A DNA stretch of 64,000 bases from Phyto melanocephala. Taxonomy: Eukaryota > Arthropoda > Insecta > Diptera > Rhinophoridae. This document shows positions 1 to 10,018 of this stretch, piece by piece; position 1 is the stretch's first letter; each line of letters opens with the position of its first letter. The position numbers and the translations under genes were made by a program. The stretch is from contig OW799235.1 of assembly GCA_941918925.1 (NCBI GenBank), forward strand, positions 18,422,701 to 18,486,700, given 5' to 3'. The notes beneath the pieces were generated by a model. The model was not told the DNA's origin and did no database searches. It saw only the letters and a list, made by a program, of their open reading frames with translations.

Positions 1-530
1 ATTTAATGAACAGACCTATTATAACATATCTTTACATTATTTTTTTAAATATTTCATTTCTTAACATATTTGCGGAACTTTTCATTTCTTGTTTAAAATA
101 TTTAACTTTTTCTTCTCAATTAGTATTCAAGTAATAACATATTTTGCCACAAGCAAGCAAGGACAACAAAAAAATATTCTCTCACTTTTTAAAAAAAGAA
201 CTAATTGTAAAGTTTAAAAAAATGTATATACATAAATTTATTCTTTTTAGGAAAAGTAAAGTCAAACTGGACAACAGGGACAAATTACAAGACAAATATT
301 AATAAGAAAAACTTTTTTTGGGTTAATTTTTTTCTTTTTAGCCATGAGTTAGATTGACTTCATTAGCTGCTCTTGATACAAAAAAAAAACAAATATTTTA
401 AAGAAAAAAGTAAGAAAAAGAGGATTTGAAAATAAACAAAGGAAAAGTTAGGGAATATTTCTGTGTGCTAAAGTTAGTACAGAATAGAACTCGCCCAAAT
501 ATCAAAGCCACTATATCAAATATTAGAAAA
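1..530. other. AT-rich sequence, no gene seen
   Basis: Homopolymer-rich non-coding sequence. I see no coding homology or clear repeat structure. Confidence 0.5.
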
Positions 531-1012
531 GCCCGGCGCGCGTTGCTACGCCCCTTAATGAATAAAAATGCATACTGAATTTAAATTGAATATCAAGTGC
601 AAAAAGCTAAAAATTATAACTTTTATTTTATGGGCGTGGCCCTGCCCACTTTTCTAATCACGAAACTGTTTAGTCATGACAGTTCAATATGTGTGTGCAA
701 AGTTTCAGAAAAATCGATCTAGTGCAAGTAGCTAAAAATTAAAAATTAAATAAAAATTTTCTAATCACGAAATTGTATAATCATGAGAGCTCAATATGTA
801 TGTGCTAAGTTTCAAAAAAATCGGTGAAGTTCAAGTAGCTGAAAATGATAACTAATTTTTTATGGGCGTAGCCCGCCCACTTTTTACCACCCATAAACAC
901 CCGCCGGAATATGTACAACAACTTGCCAAAATTTGAGTCCGATCGGTTTTACAGTTTCGGAGTCTATACCTAACACACACACACAGAGTTTCACTTTTAT
1001 ATATATAGATGT
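531..1012 (+). repeat. Dispersed fly repeat with internal tandem modules
   Basis: The block starts with GC-rich GCCCGGCGCGCGTTGCTACG and ends in a (CA)n run followed by TTTATATATATAGAT. Inside, a module beginning TTTTCTAATCACGAAA occurs at about 650 and again at about 757 (period about 108). GGGCGTGGCCCTGCCC and GGGCGTAGCCCGCCC occur at 632 and 865. The phrase 'AAAGTTTCA...AAATCG' recurs in a related repeat at 12306-12535. It is probably the 3' part of a non-coding transposon or non-LTR element; the class is not resolved. Confidence 0.55.
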
Positions 1013-1344
1013 TCTGTTGGGACACAGACTATTTAAAAATATTTTTAATATAAGAAAATCTTAAATATTTTTTAAAGATAATAACTTTTCTAAGTTTTGT
1101 TAAAAAAATAATTTTTAGACACATTTTTGGTCGTTTGATTTTTCCAAAAAAATTTTCTTCGGGAGTATAATTTTCGAATAAAAAATTTTAAATGTAAGTT
1201 TTTGACACAAGTACTGGTAATTTTTTATGGAAGTGGGCGTGGTAACTCTTATATAAAATAAATACATTTTTCAGTGTTTTTGTATGCTAATTTGTACTTG
1301 AGAGGCAACTTCTTAAGCTTTTGTTATACTAAAAGAAGATTTTT
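1013..1344. other. AT-rich sequence with a GTGGGCGTGG motif
   Basis: No gene seen. A short motif (AAGTGGGCGTGGTAACTCTT then ATATAA) lies at 1231-1254. Similar motifs lie at 3589, 3722 and 7601. Confidence 0.4.
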
Positions 1345-1439
1345 ATGATGGATCATGATGATGATGATGTTCCGCTATTCTGCAGCTTGGGAGCAAACGG
1401 CCTGAATTAGAAATATCCATCGATTGCGATCGGGAGCTA

Positions 1440-2527
1440 AAGGGTGTTTTTTTAAGCCCGATAGAACTTGAAATTGTAAAAAATAACACAAAAAATTAAA
1501 TTGTAATCAAAATTTTTTTTTTATTCGAAAGATCAATACGTGACATTAACATTTGAAAATGATTTCGGGCATATGGGCACCGTGGCTGTTCTTGACGAAG
1601 CGCATTCTGGACGTCCGTTGTTTTATCGCAAAATTGTGTTCTGCGATGAGGCGCATTTTTGGCTTAACGGGTTTGTTAATAAGCAAAATTGCCGCATATG
1701 GAGCGAGACTAATCCACAAGAGACCCTACAGACTCCATTACATCCAGAAAAATGCACCGTTTGGTGCGGTTTTCACGCTGGTGGCATCATCGGACCTTAT
1801 TTCTTAAAAAATGAGGCCGGAGCTCGCGTTACGGTCAATGGAGATCGTTACCGCACCATGATCAATGATTTTTTGTTTGAAAATATGGATGACATTGATC
1901 CGGAGGAGATGTGGTTTCAACAGGATGGCGCTACGTGCTATACGGCGAACGCAACCATCGACTTATTGAAATCAAAATTTGGCGATAAGTTGATTTCGAG
2001 AAATGGACCTGTCAATTGGCCTCCAAGGTCGTGCGATTTGACACCTCTCGATTATTTCCTGTGGGGCTACGTGAAGTCACTGGCTTATGCTGATAAACCA
2101 GCAACAATTGACGCCTTGGAGGCCAGCATTGTTCGTGTTATTCGTGACATACGGCCAGCAGTGCTCGAAAAAGTGGCCCAAAATTGGACGTCCAGAATGC
2201 GCTTCGTCAAGAACAGCCGCGGCTGGATGTAATGGAGTCTGTAGGGTCTCTTGTGGATTGGTCTCGCTCCATATGCGGCAATTTTGCTTACTAACAAACC
2301 CGTTAAGCCAAAAATGCGCCTCATCGCTGAACACAATTTTGCGATAAAACAACGGACGTCCAGAATGCGCTTCGTCAAGAACAGCCGCGGTGCCCATATG
2401 CCCGAAATCATTTTCAAATGTTAATGTCACGTATTGATCTTTCGAATAAAAAAATTTTGATTACAATTTAATTTTTTGTGTTATTTTTTACAATTTCAAG
2501 TTCTATCGGGCTTAAAAAAACACCCTT
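1440..2527 (+). mobile_element. Foldback mariner-like element
   Basis: The ends are AAGGGTGTTTTTTTAAG and its complement, flanked by TA at 1438-1439 and 2528-2529. The terminal inverted repeats are about 305 bp (1440-1747 against 2223-2527). They are built from transposase sequence: each arm is the 3' end of the gene (about 1440-1616) joined to the start of the catalytic domain in inverted orientation. The unpaired loop is about 475 bp. The N-terminal DNA-binding region is absent, so it could move only if transposase came from elsewhere. It lies inside the LINE at 1345-3590. Confidence 0.9.
1540..2232 (+). pseudogene. Mariner-like transposase, catalytic domain with chimeric N-terminus
   Basis: Residues 1-26 are not transposase: they are the antisense of the transposase 3' end carried by the left arm. 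From residue 28 the protein is a DDE_3/mariner catalytic core: first acidic residue D36 in FCDEAHFW, second D129 in WFQQDGATC, third D166 in RSCDLTPLDYFLWG, with 36 residues between the last two. The core is uninterrupted through NSRG, then runs into the inverted right arm and stops after two foreign residues. The helix-turn-helix domain is missing. The same family, with a normal C-terminus, is at 37965-38585. Not a functional transposase alone. Confidence 0.88.
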
Positions 2528-3295
2528 TATTTGCACAGCTTCATTCCATGTACATTGTGCTAAAGATAGTTGATTGAGTGTTGTTGTACGCCAGGTTGTC
2601 TTTGGGCGTCCTCGTCGACGGGAACCTTGTGGATTATACGTCAGAGCGGTTTTTGCGATTGTATTTGTTGATCTAAGCGTGTGGTTGATCCATCCAAATT
2701 TTCTGTCTTGGTGAATTGGTATCTGTTTTGTTTTGTGGATCAGGTCAGAGTTGTTGATCGTGTTTGGCCAGAAGCATCAGATGATACGGCGTAGACAACG
2801 GTTGGCGAATGTTTGGAACCTCCTTGTAGCGCATTTATTCCGGCCTCAGGTTTCACATCCATAAATGAGGATGGGTTCAAAGCAGGTGTTGAAAATTCTT
2901 AATTTCAGGTCACGGGAAAGATCGTTTGATATTCAAACTGTCCTCATCGAGTACACAGCCTTACGCGCGTTTATCCTCTTCACCTTTGTCTTCTTTGTGT
3001 TGATGCGAAGTTTAACCTTAAGTGCATTTTGATGAAGGGCTTGGAGTTATCCATTTATAAGTTCAAAGTCGTGTGCGAGTAGGCATAGAACAGCTGCATA
3101 GTCCAAGTCATTTAATTTTTGGAATTGAGCCCACTGTAAGCCGTTAGGAGCTGCTGTGTTTGTCGTAACCATTACTTCATCCAGTACGATAAAAAACAGG
3201 AGAGGGAAAAGCACGCATCCTTTGCGGACTCCGAGGTCGATTGAAAAGGCATCAGAAGTTTGTCCTTTTAGCTGGGTTTTGTTCGCAGCATTGAA

Positions 3296-3523
3296 TTACA
3301 TGTTTCTAATAATGTTTGTAATGATGCTTGTGATCCCCTTGCGCCCTAGCGCTTTCCATATTTGCTGCCTTATAATAGGGTCGAATGCTTGTTCGAAGTC
3401 TACAAATAGTAGGTATGTGGGTGATTTGTTCTCGTTTGCCTGTTCGATAATAATTCTGAGTGTGGATACATGGTCGATACATGATCTGCCTTCACGAAAG
3501 CCAGCCTGCTCTTGTTTCAACAT
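3296..3523 (-). pseudogene. Reverse transcriptase fragment
   Basis: A 75-residue open stretch has QAGFREGRSCIDHV near its start and LFVDFEQAFD in the middle. These match the region before and around motif A of LINE reverse transcriptases, where the aspartate of VDFEQAFD binds metal. The frame breaks on both sides. Downstream (lower coordinates) the homology continues in other frames, including GVRKGCVLFPLLFFIVLDEV. It is part of the LINE at 1345-3590. Confidence 0.82.
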
Positions 3524-3590
3524 GTTTTAACATTTGGTTGAGTGGAGAGAGTCGTGATGATGGATACAAGCGAAAATTTCAGAGTTTAAA

Positions 3591-4866
3591 GTGGGCGTAA
3601 CTTCCCTTTATATAGGTAAGAAGTTTAAGGCATACAACTGCAAAACTTTTTATATTCAAGCTTTTTTAGTGTTATTGCGGTATACACTTAAATAGGTTTC
3701 AAATGGTCTGACAGAGAACAATGGGCGTGGCAGATTATAAATTAGGGAAATAATATACTATTACTTTCTTGTCTAACTGTTTTTTGTTTCTATAAAATAC
3801 TAAATACCTTAATTTTGTATAAATAGAGAAAAATTTATTCAACACCTGTTTATATAGTACCTGACAAATTTTCTTTTATTAAAATAAGTGAACCACTTAA
3901 TTCTATTCTCTGCTAAAGAGAACACTGTTAAGATCTTATAATCCTTAAAGGGTTGGTTGGATTGTTGACAGAGAAACATATTAAGGTGTGGAACTATGCA
4001 ACCATAAAATTAACTTTTAATAAATTTTTTTCCACTATACTAAATATATTCGTTTATTTATTTTATTGTTTGTTATTTCGTTTTTATTCAAAAGGAAATG
4101 AATTAAGCAGGATTTGTCAGCTGCGAAACCCAAATAACAGCTTAAATATTGTTGGGTTAATAAACAGGTTTAACGCCTGCCACCTCACTCATACTCAGCA
4201 GTTAGGGATGTTTTAGCATTATAAAGGGCTTAACTTTACCTTTTTTTTTATTGCCTGCTGCTTTTGTCAGCCATTGTAATGCTTGTCAAATAGAAAGGAA
4301 AATAATGCGACAAATTGCTAGGGGAGTGGGTGAAGAGTGTTTGTAAAAAAAAAAGACAACGGAAGTCAATTTTCTTGTTCAAATATTTAAACTTTTTGCT
4401 TATAAATATTTACGAATAGCTCAAGCGCAACCAAATTTAAACATTATGTTGAAATTTAATTTTTATTAAATATTTTTCACTTTCAATATAAAATCTAGGC
4501 GTTATCCCTGATTAAATATACGTTTAAAACACACAGTTGGTAGATAATGTGTTTAACTGTAAGTATGTTTTAGGTGGAGCTTTACATTAAAATTGAAAAA
4601 AAAATTTTTTAAATTTTTTTATGATAAAGATTAATATGAAAGACATTTTAAACTAAAATAAATTTTATGCAGTATTTTGTCTCTTTTTTAAAAAAATCCT
4701 TCACGAAAAAGCGGTTGGGTACATTAAGCTCCTCCATTTGTCATTTGATAAAAAAAAATATAGCATTTGACAGACTTCTACTTACAGATGTGTACAATAA
4801 AAAGGGCTGCTAAATTTTAGGAGCTACAAAAATTAAAATTTTCTATAACATACACACTCACATTTA
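3591..4866. other. AT-rich sequence, no gene seen
   Basis: Contains GTGGGCGTAAC at 3591 and GGGCGTGGCAGATTATAA at 3723. Otherwise no structure I can assign. Confidence 0.4.
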
Positions 4867-5000
4867 CTATCTCTCAACTACAATAAATGTGAATGTTTGA
4901 TTTTTTGTTACTCTATTACTCAGGAACAGCAGAACGGAACTAAGATTCCTGTTAGCATCTCTATACCAAAATAACAGCGAATTCAGTCGTTCGAGTAAAT
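4867..5000 (-). repeat. Dispersed 3'-end repeat, copy 1
   Basis: Contains AATGTGAATGTTTGATTTTT, TTGTTACTC and AGAACGGAACTAAG. The same string order occurs at 20105-20225 and, inverted, at 58845-58965 (TTAGTTCCGTTCCGCC, TGAGTAACAAACATGC, ACATTCATAT). Three copies in 64 kb argue for a transposon end. The class is unknown. Confidence 0.5.
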
Positions 5001-5296
5001 TGTTGATTGCGATCGAATGCCGTAATTTGGTCCCTGATTCTATCTCCATGATTTTATCATCAAGCAAAATCGTTGCATATAGATGAATGAGTAGTCTGAA
5101 GTGGTGCACGGGGCACAAGTTTATGAGTGAGATATATATATACATGTAGTAGGAATATCGAAGCAGACCACTACTACCACGGGTCCCTTTTCGACCCCCT
5201 TCGTTCTCCAGTGATTTCGTGTCCACCGATCAGCACACCCTCAATCACTGAGTCCCGCGCCACAACCGGCGTTTGCTCTGGACTAGAAAAACGATT

Positions 5297-5583
5297 TCAC
5301 ACTGCCGACTGGTGATTGTCGACAATCCTCATTGCACAGTCCTTTGTAATCGCCAGCATCTCCCTAAGACTAAAGTCCCCCATCGCACTCACACTCAACG
5401 TGTGCTTGCCTTGATCCTTAATCTTACGCTCGCCAACGCCGGACACTCGCATACCACATGCGCTGCCGTCTCGGCACCCTCCAGGCACATTCTACAAATA
5501 TCATCATCCACGATTCGCATCCTTTTCAGATGATATATGAAGTTACCATGTCCTGTAATCAACGCAGTGATCCAGCTCAGCAT
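5297..5583 (-). pseudogene. LINE ORF2 C-terminus with CCHC-like motif
   Basis: A first frame (5395-5583) reads WITALITGHGNF and then CRMCLEGAETAAHVVCECPA, the C-x2-C...H-x4-C motif found after RNase H or RT in many LINE ORF2 proteins. A second frame (down to about 5297) continues with LSVSAMGDFSLREMLAI and a terminal stop. The two pieces and the RNase H domain upstream are in different frames, so at least two frameshifts separate them. Confidence 0.8.
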
Positions 5584-5606
5584 ACTCCGACTAAAACCGA
5601 GTATCT

Positions 5607-6305
5607 TTACTGCACCCCTGCCAAGTGGCTCTCGAGCACCATACGAGCCTGTCTACATGTGGTTCCCTCCATCCACCTTCGCAAGTTCACAGAGTTCACC
5701 CATTGAAAGATCCTTGCCCGCACTAACCCACTGTCCAGAGCAGTTCTGTGTTCCGGTCCGCAGAATGCAGCCTTAGACCCCTTCTTCGCAAGTTCGTCAG
5801 CAGCCTCATTCCCAGCTATGCCCACGTGTCCCTTAACCCACATCAGCGTTACCTCATTTGTAGAGGCACACCTATTGAGCTTCAGAACACACTCAAGCAC
5901 CAAAGAGGAGTTCACATCCATCCGCTGCATACGTTTTATAACCGACTGGTTGTCAACTGCAATAAGAATTTTCCTCCCATACATTCGACATTCCAACAGG
6001 TGGTCCAACGCGTGCAGCAAACCAAGCATTTCTGCCTGATAGACCGACACGTACTCCCCCAGACTCAGGGTGCAGGATAAGTCCAACTCAGATGAGTACA
6101 CACCAGCACCTGCCCTTCCGTCCATAAAGGACCCATCAGTAAAGATACTGATGTCATTCCCCATGCACTCATCGTGCATGAATCCATCCGCTATGAGCGT
6201 GTGATGTAGCCTTTCGACCACTTTCACCCGACTCATGCGCTCCATCGGCATCTGAGCCTCCCTAACCTCTTTATCCACGAGGTCCAGGATTCTCCTATGC
6301 CCCAA
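5607..6305 (-). pseudogene. LINE RNase H domain, open for 232 codons
   Basis: This is a type I ribonuclease H domain, which degrades the RNA of the RNA-DNA hybrid in retrotransposition. The four acidic active-site residues appear intact: D57 in FTDGS, E92 in YQAEML, D118 in AVDNQS and D170 in GNEAADELA, with H160 in VKGHVGIAGNE. The start shown is only the first in-frame ATG after the 5' truncation; there is no RT or endonuclease. The open frame implies recent insertion or a family still active elsewhere. The frame is lost just after residue 232, before the CCHC-like segment. Confidence 0.88.
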
Positions 6306-6334
6306 TGAGTGTATATAACTATGAGTGAGATATA

Positions 6335-7728
6335 ACTATTTGGTACGTTTTTCATTTCAGTGGCATCATCTGCCTATATTTCTTTCTTTATGAAAAGACT
6401 TGGTAATAACTATCAACGTAGTTTAACTAAAGGGCGATGATGTCGAAGTATTTTTGGAACCAAGTCGAAACTATAAACTACGGCGATATGAGGCACGCAC
6501 GTACTCTACCCAGTAGAAATGTCAAAGACCAACTTTGGCGTTTATAATGAACCTCATTTCACTTTGGTTTTAGTAAATAAAAAATTAAGCATTAAATCAT
6601 TTAGAACACATTAGAATTGAATAATGTCAATATTGAAAAGGTTGAATACATGAATTTGTATTATCTGGCCTTTCATATAATCCAAATAAGATGATTTTAG
6701 TTTCGTACTTGCAGTTCCGTTCGTTTTTGCTTAACCTTCTTTGGATTCCGTTTATTTAATTTTAATTTCATCATAAATAATTGCATATCTTAAGGTGTTA
6801 CTTTATTTTTTTTTCAAGAGCAAATATTTAAATAGCGCCCTTATAAGTATGCAAATTTTTTTTCACAACTTTTGTACAATATATTTTAAATATAAATATC
6901 TAATTCAATTCCATTTGAGAAACTTTACTCTCCCTGAAAAAGTAAAATCAGGATTCGTATCCATTCACTTTGTGGCAGTTCTGTATACCTCTTTTCTTTT
7001 AAATTTATTGTTTTATTATAAAACTTTTAAACTCTGCTGACCTTACGCTGAGAACTGAAAGGAGACTTAACATATTAAACATCCTAATGGCTGTTGTCCG
7101 AATGACAAATTAATAAAAACTTATTTTAATTTAGGGTTCTGTTAATTAGTTTGTTTTATGACAAACTAATTTGTAATAATTTTTTCATTAAAATAACTTT
7201 GTTGGCACTTCATTATCAAATTCTTTATTGGTAATTAATCAATATTATTTGTTATAGAAATTGTAATCCAAATAAATTGATTGAACTTTTTAACTTGTTT
7301 ATTATTTTATGTGGCTACTAAAAAGCAATGCAAACAGTATATAAATAATTTGATGATTTTGGGCATTTTAAGGGCAGAAAATAAGTTTTGAATTAAGAAA
7401 TCCAATTTTTTACGGTTTTCTATGTTTTGCTCTTTATTTTTTTTTTTAATTTAACTAATTTTGTTATTTTTACAATATCACGCTGAGCACAGTGGTTTAG
7501 AAATGTTTTTAGTGGAAATTATTCGGTAACATGTGAAACATTAAATATATCGGAAACAGTTGAAATATTCTTAATTTTATTTAGAGTCTCACGAGTGAGT
7601 GAGTGGGCGTGGCTTCATACTTATATAATATAGTGGTTTAAAATATCTTTAAATGATATGTTTAAATTAAGTTTTATCATTTAATGATACCACTTCGTAT
7701 AAGTTTCGATATGATTGCCGTTTGAAAA
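6335..7728. other. AT-rich sequence, no gene seen
   Basis: No coding homology. A 10-bp stem hairpin (ATTAGTTTGT ... ACAAACTAAT) lies at 7146-7171, and GAGTGGGCGTGGCTTCATAC followed by TTATATAA at 7601-7628. Confidence 0.4.
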
Positions 7729-7928
7729 TACAGTAAACTCGCGGTAACGTGAACTATTTAAAACCGAGCGTGTTCACATTTGCGAAGTTGTTCATATTGA
7801 CGAAGGTGTAACTGTTTAATTTTTATAAATAAATTAGACATGTGATTTAACTCCAGTTCATATATTTTTTGGTATTTCGGATTGTTATGTTCATATGTTT
7901 TGTTAAGAAAAAAAGTACGTTAACATTA

Positions 7929-9554
7929 CGTCGTTCGCAAATTATTGTGTTCTATACCGCAAAATATAAAAAATTGAGAAAAGACTGAATTTTAGGAAAA
8001 CTTTTCGAGATTTGTCGATCTGTGTAATCGGTTTGCTGTTATCATTTATAGTTTTCGAAATATAAGACATCATCTTTGTGCTATACAACACTTTAGTGAC
8101 AAGTTTCGTAACCTATTGTGTTCTATATGAAAAAAATCGTGAATATAGAACAAAAACGGAACAAAAACACGTAATAAAAAAAAAATTTTAATTTTGTTCT
8201 ATATGCAAGTCTAAATAATTTGTAGCATGGTACAATCATCAGATAACCTCACTAAAACTGCTGTTTTTTTTTCTCTACCTTAAGGTACGAAGTACACAGT
8301 GGTCGTTCAGGCAATGACATAGCTAGTGCTGTCGGAAAAGTTTTACAGCAAATAGTTAAGGATTTTAAGAATGTAAAGCATTTCATCTTGTGGAGCGACT
8401 CTTGTGTGCCTCAAAATAAAAATCAGATTTTCTCAACTGCTCTTCTGCAATTAATGTTCAGCAATAAAAACATTCAAACAATCACCCAAAATTTTTCTGA
8501 ACCGGGTCATTCCCAAATTCAAGAAGTGGATGCCGTGCATAGTGCCATTGAACGATATTTAAAATTTCGAGAAATTCACGCCCCTTTTAATTTAGTGGAA
8601 TTATTAAAAGCTTATAAATCACCGAAAGTTAAGCTTATTGTAATCCAAATGACAAATGAAGACTTTCATGTGTATTCAGTAAAATCTAAAAAACTTGATT
8701 TTCAAAATATCCCTTTTGCACGTATTAAATCGTTGCAATATGATAAAAATAAGCTATTCACAATATCATATAAAACATCGTTATGTCAAGAAGAATATAT
8801 GAAAATTAATATTAAAAAACAAAGGCCGAAAGGGGGTTTTTTCAACTCCAAACAATTTATTTGAAGAACATCTAAAAAACTCTGCTCCTAAAAAGATATC
8901 ATTGGAAAAAATAAATGACGTGAACAGTTTATATAACTTTTTATCTCTAGATGCAGTAGTATACTATAATAACTTGTTTAATACAAGTTAAAATACAGGT
9001 ACAACTTTTTGTCTTTGTTTCTTTTTTTTAACAAGCTTACTTAAGTAAAAAAATTTTCCAAACGGTTGCCTAAGTCAGGCATTAACTTTGTGGAATCAAA
9101 ATCAAATGAATTCGATTTACTCTCTCTTTATTTTATAGTCGAAACTTATTTTGTTTTATGGAATTAACAAGTATTGTCTTAAGTTTACTTATAAAAACAT
9201 AGTTATAAGATTGAGTTTAAAAAGAAGTCGATATTATATGAAATAAAGTTTTTGTTGCGTAAAAATCCTTTGCTTTTTTACATTTTGTTCTATATGCTAT
9301 AAAACAAGAAGAGTTTCGCAAATAAGTGCATATAGAACAAAGCATTTTTTTTCAAAACGCTTCCAATTCTCAGAAGCGTTCTCAAAGAAGGAAATTTTTT
9401 TAACAGAAAAAACCACAAGTTATACAACTTTCCTTGGTAGGAAGGTCACAAAATTTTTTTCGGTTCAGTTTTTTGTAATTAACAACTAAACTTTAACAGG
9501 GATTTACCAATAAAATATTTTTGTCATATAGAACACAATAATTTGCGAACGACG
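7929..9554 (+). mobile_element. DNA transposon with 28-bp TIRs and ATTA duplication
   Basis: Both ends start CGTCGTTCGCAAATTATTGT and the inverted match continues perfectly for 28 bp. ATTA flanks it at 7925-7928 and 9555-9558. Copies of TTCTATATG in both orientations lie near both ends. It encodes a degenerate transposase (8286-8991) with an SD.C..QNKN block. A 4-bp duplication is compatible with Sola-like elements, but I cannot confirm the superfamily from sequence alone. Confidence 0.85.
8286..8991 (+). pseudogene. QNKN-type transposase C-terminal half, one frameshift
   Basis: The readable protein starts YEVHSGRSGNDIASAVGKVL, then FILWSDSCVPQNKNQIF, EPGHSQIQEVDAVHSAIE and a lysine-rich region. 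Blocks of this kind (SD.C..QNKN followed by GHS....D) occur in DDE-type transposases and transposon-derived proteins of animals, some catalogued as DUF7869-like; the label is from memory. The frame is open from 8286 to about 8835, where a one-base gain in a G5T6 run shifts it. The +1 frame then gives a natural C-terminus ending YYNNLFNTS and a stop at 8989-8991. A pyrimidine tract and CTTAAG just before 8286 could be a 3' splice site. No N-terminal domain was recognised upstream. Confidence 0.7.
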
Positions 9555-9601
9555 ATTAATTAAAAAAATTGTGTTACCTTTTTTGGGTTGTCTTTTAATT
9601 T

Positions 9602-9760
9602 CTAAATTTTAAGTGCTGAACAAATTCTTTCTCTCAGAAAAGCTAACGGAATATCCTCTTCACAGTCTTCTTCATCTCTTAAAGAGCTAAAAATATTCAG
9701 CCAGCATTCGATTTGGAGCAATTGTAGTCCACAGGAGATTCAAAATTTCTTAAAGAGCGA
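9602..9760 (-). pseudogene. Possible pogo transposase C-terminus
   Basis: On the minus strand the sequence reads WLNIFSSLRDEEDCEEDIPL and ends in a stop after ICSALKI. A short acidic tail with DDxIP is usual at the end of pogo/Tigger transposases. The assignment rests mainly on the surrounding TIRs; the protein evidence alone is thin. Confidence 0.45.
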
Positions 9761-10018
9761 CGATTTTTTGCCTTTTCAATCACAAGAAGTTTAAGTTTAA
9801 ATTTTTTTTAGTTTTTTGTGACATTTTTCACGAAAAACTTAGATTAGATCATGCTAAATCAGCACCGCGCACTAAACTAAACTTGTGCAACCATTTACGG
9901 GAATACACCTTTTTTTGGAAAACGATTTGGGTAACCGACAAATTTGTTCACGTTATAAGGCTTTCTCACTGTGTTCAAGCTACAGAGTAGCCAGAGTAAA
10001 AAAAAATATTGTAACGGT

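Larger units (their letters stand above)
1345..3590 (-). mobile_element. Degenerate non-LTR retrotransposon (LINE), split by a mariner
   Basis: Read on the minus strand, the sequence runs from a reverse transcriptase core (about 3523 to 2950) to a LINE C-terminal region. The C-terminus shows degraded versions of blocks such as LVLYGCETW, NRCLRRI, WGWIGHTLR and NPQGSRRRGRPK..W. The protein end (stop at about 1384) follows a WNEAVQIAPDRNRW segment restored when the mariner at 1440-2527 is removed. A (CAT)n run near 1350-1365 may be the 3' tail. The catalytic (F/Y)ADD block reads DYAAVLC near 3090-3105, so the polymerase is dead. RTE-like is one possible clade; this is not verified. Confidence 0.75.
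5137..6319 (-). mobile_element. 5'-truncated LINE insertion with 15-bp target duplication
   Basis: The block is flanked by identical TATGAGTGAGATATA at 5122-5136 and 6320-6334. Read on the minus strand it starts inside ORF2 (about 6305), carries RNase H, a C-terminal CCHC-like segment and a 3' UTR, and ends near a TA-rich tail at 5137. This is a typical 5'-truncated target-primed insertion. The presence of RNase H points to an I, LOA, R1 or related clade. Confidence 0.88.

Noticed and set aside
2077..2430. 117- and 110-codon minus-strand frames that look like transposase starts
   Set aside because: They are the mirror image of the left arm, produced by the inverted repeat of the foldback mariner, not separate genes.
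6795..7040. 81-codon frame rich in F, L, Y, K
   Set aside because: Composition is what AT-rich DNA gives by chance; no motif, no repeat context.
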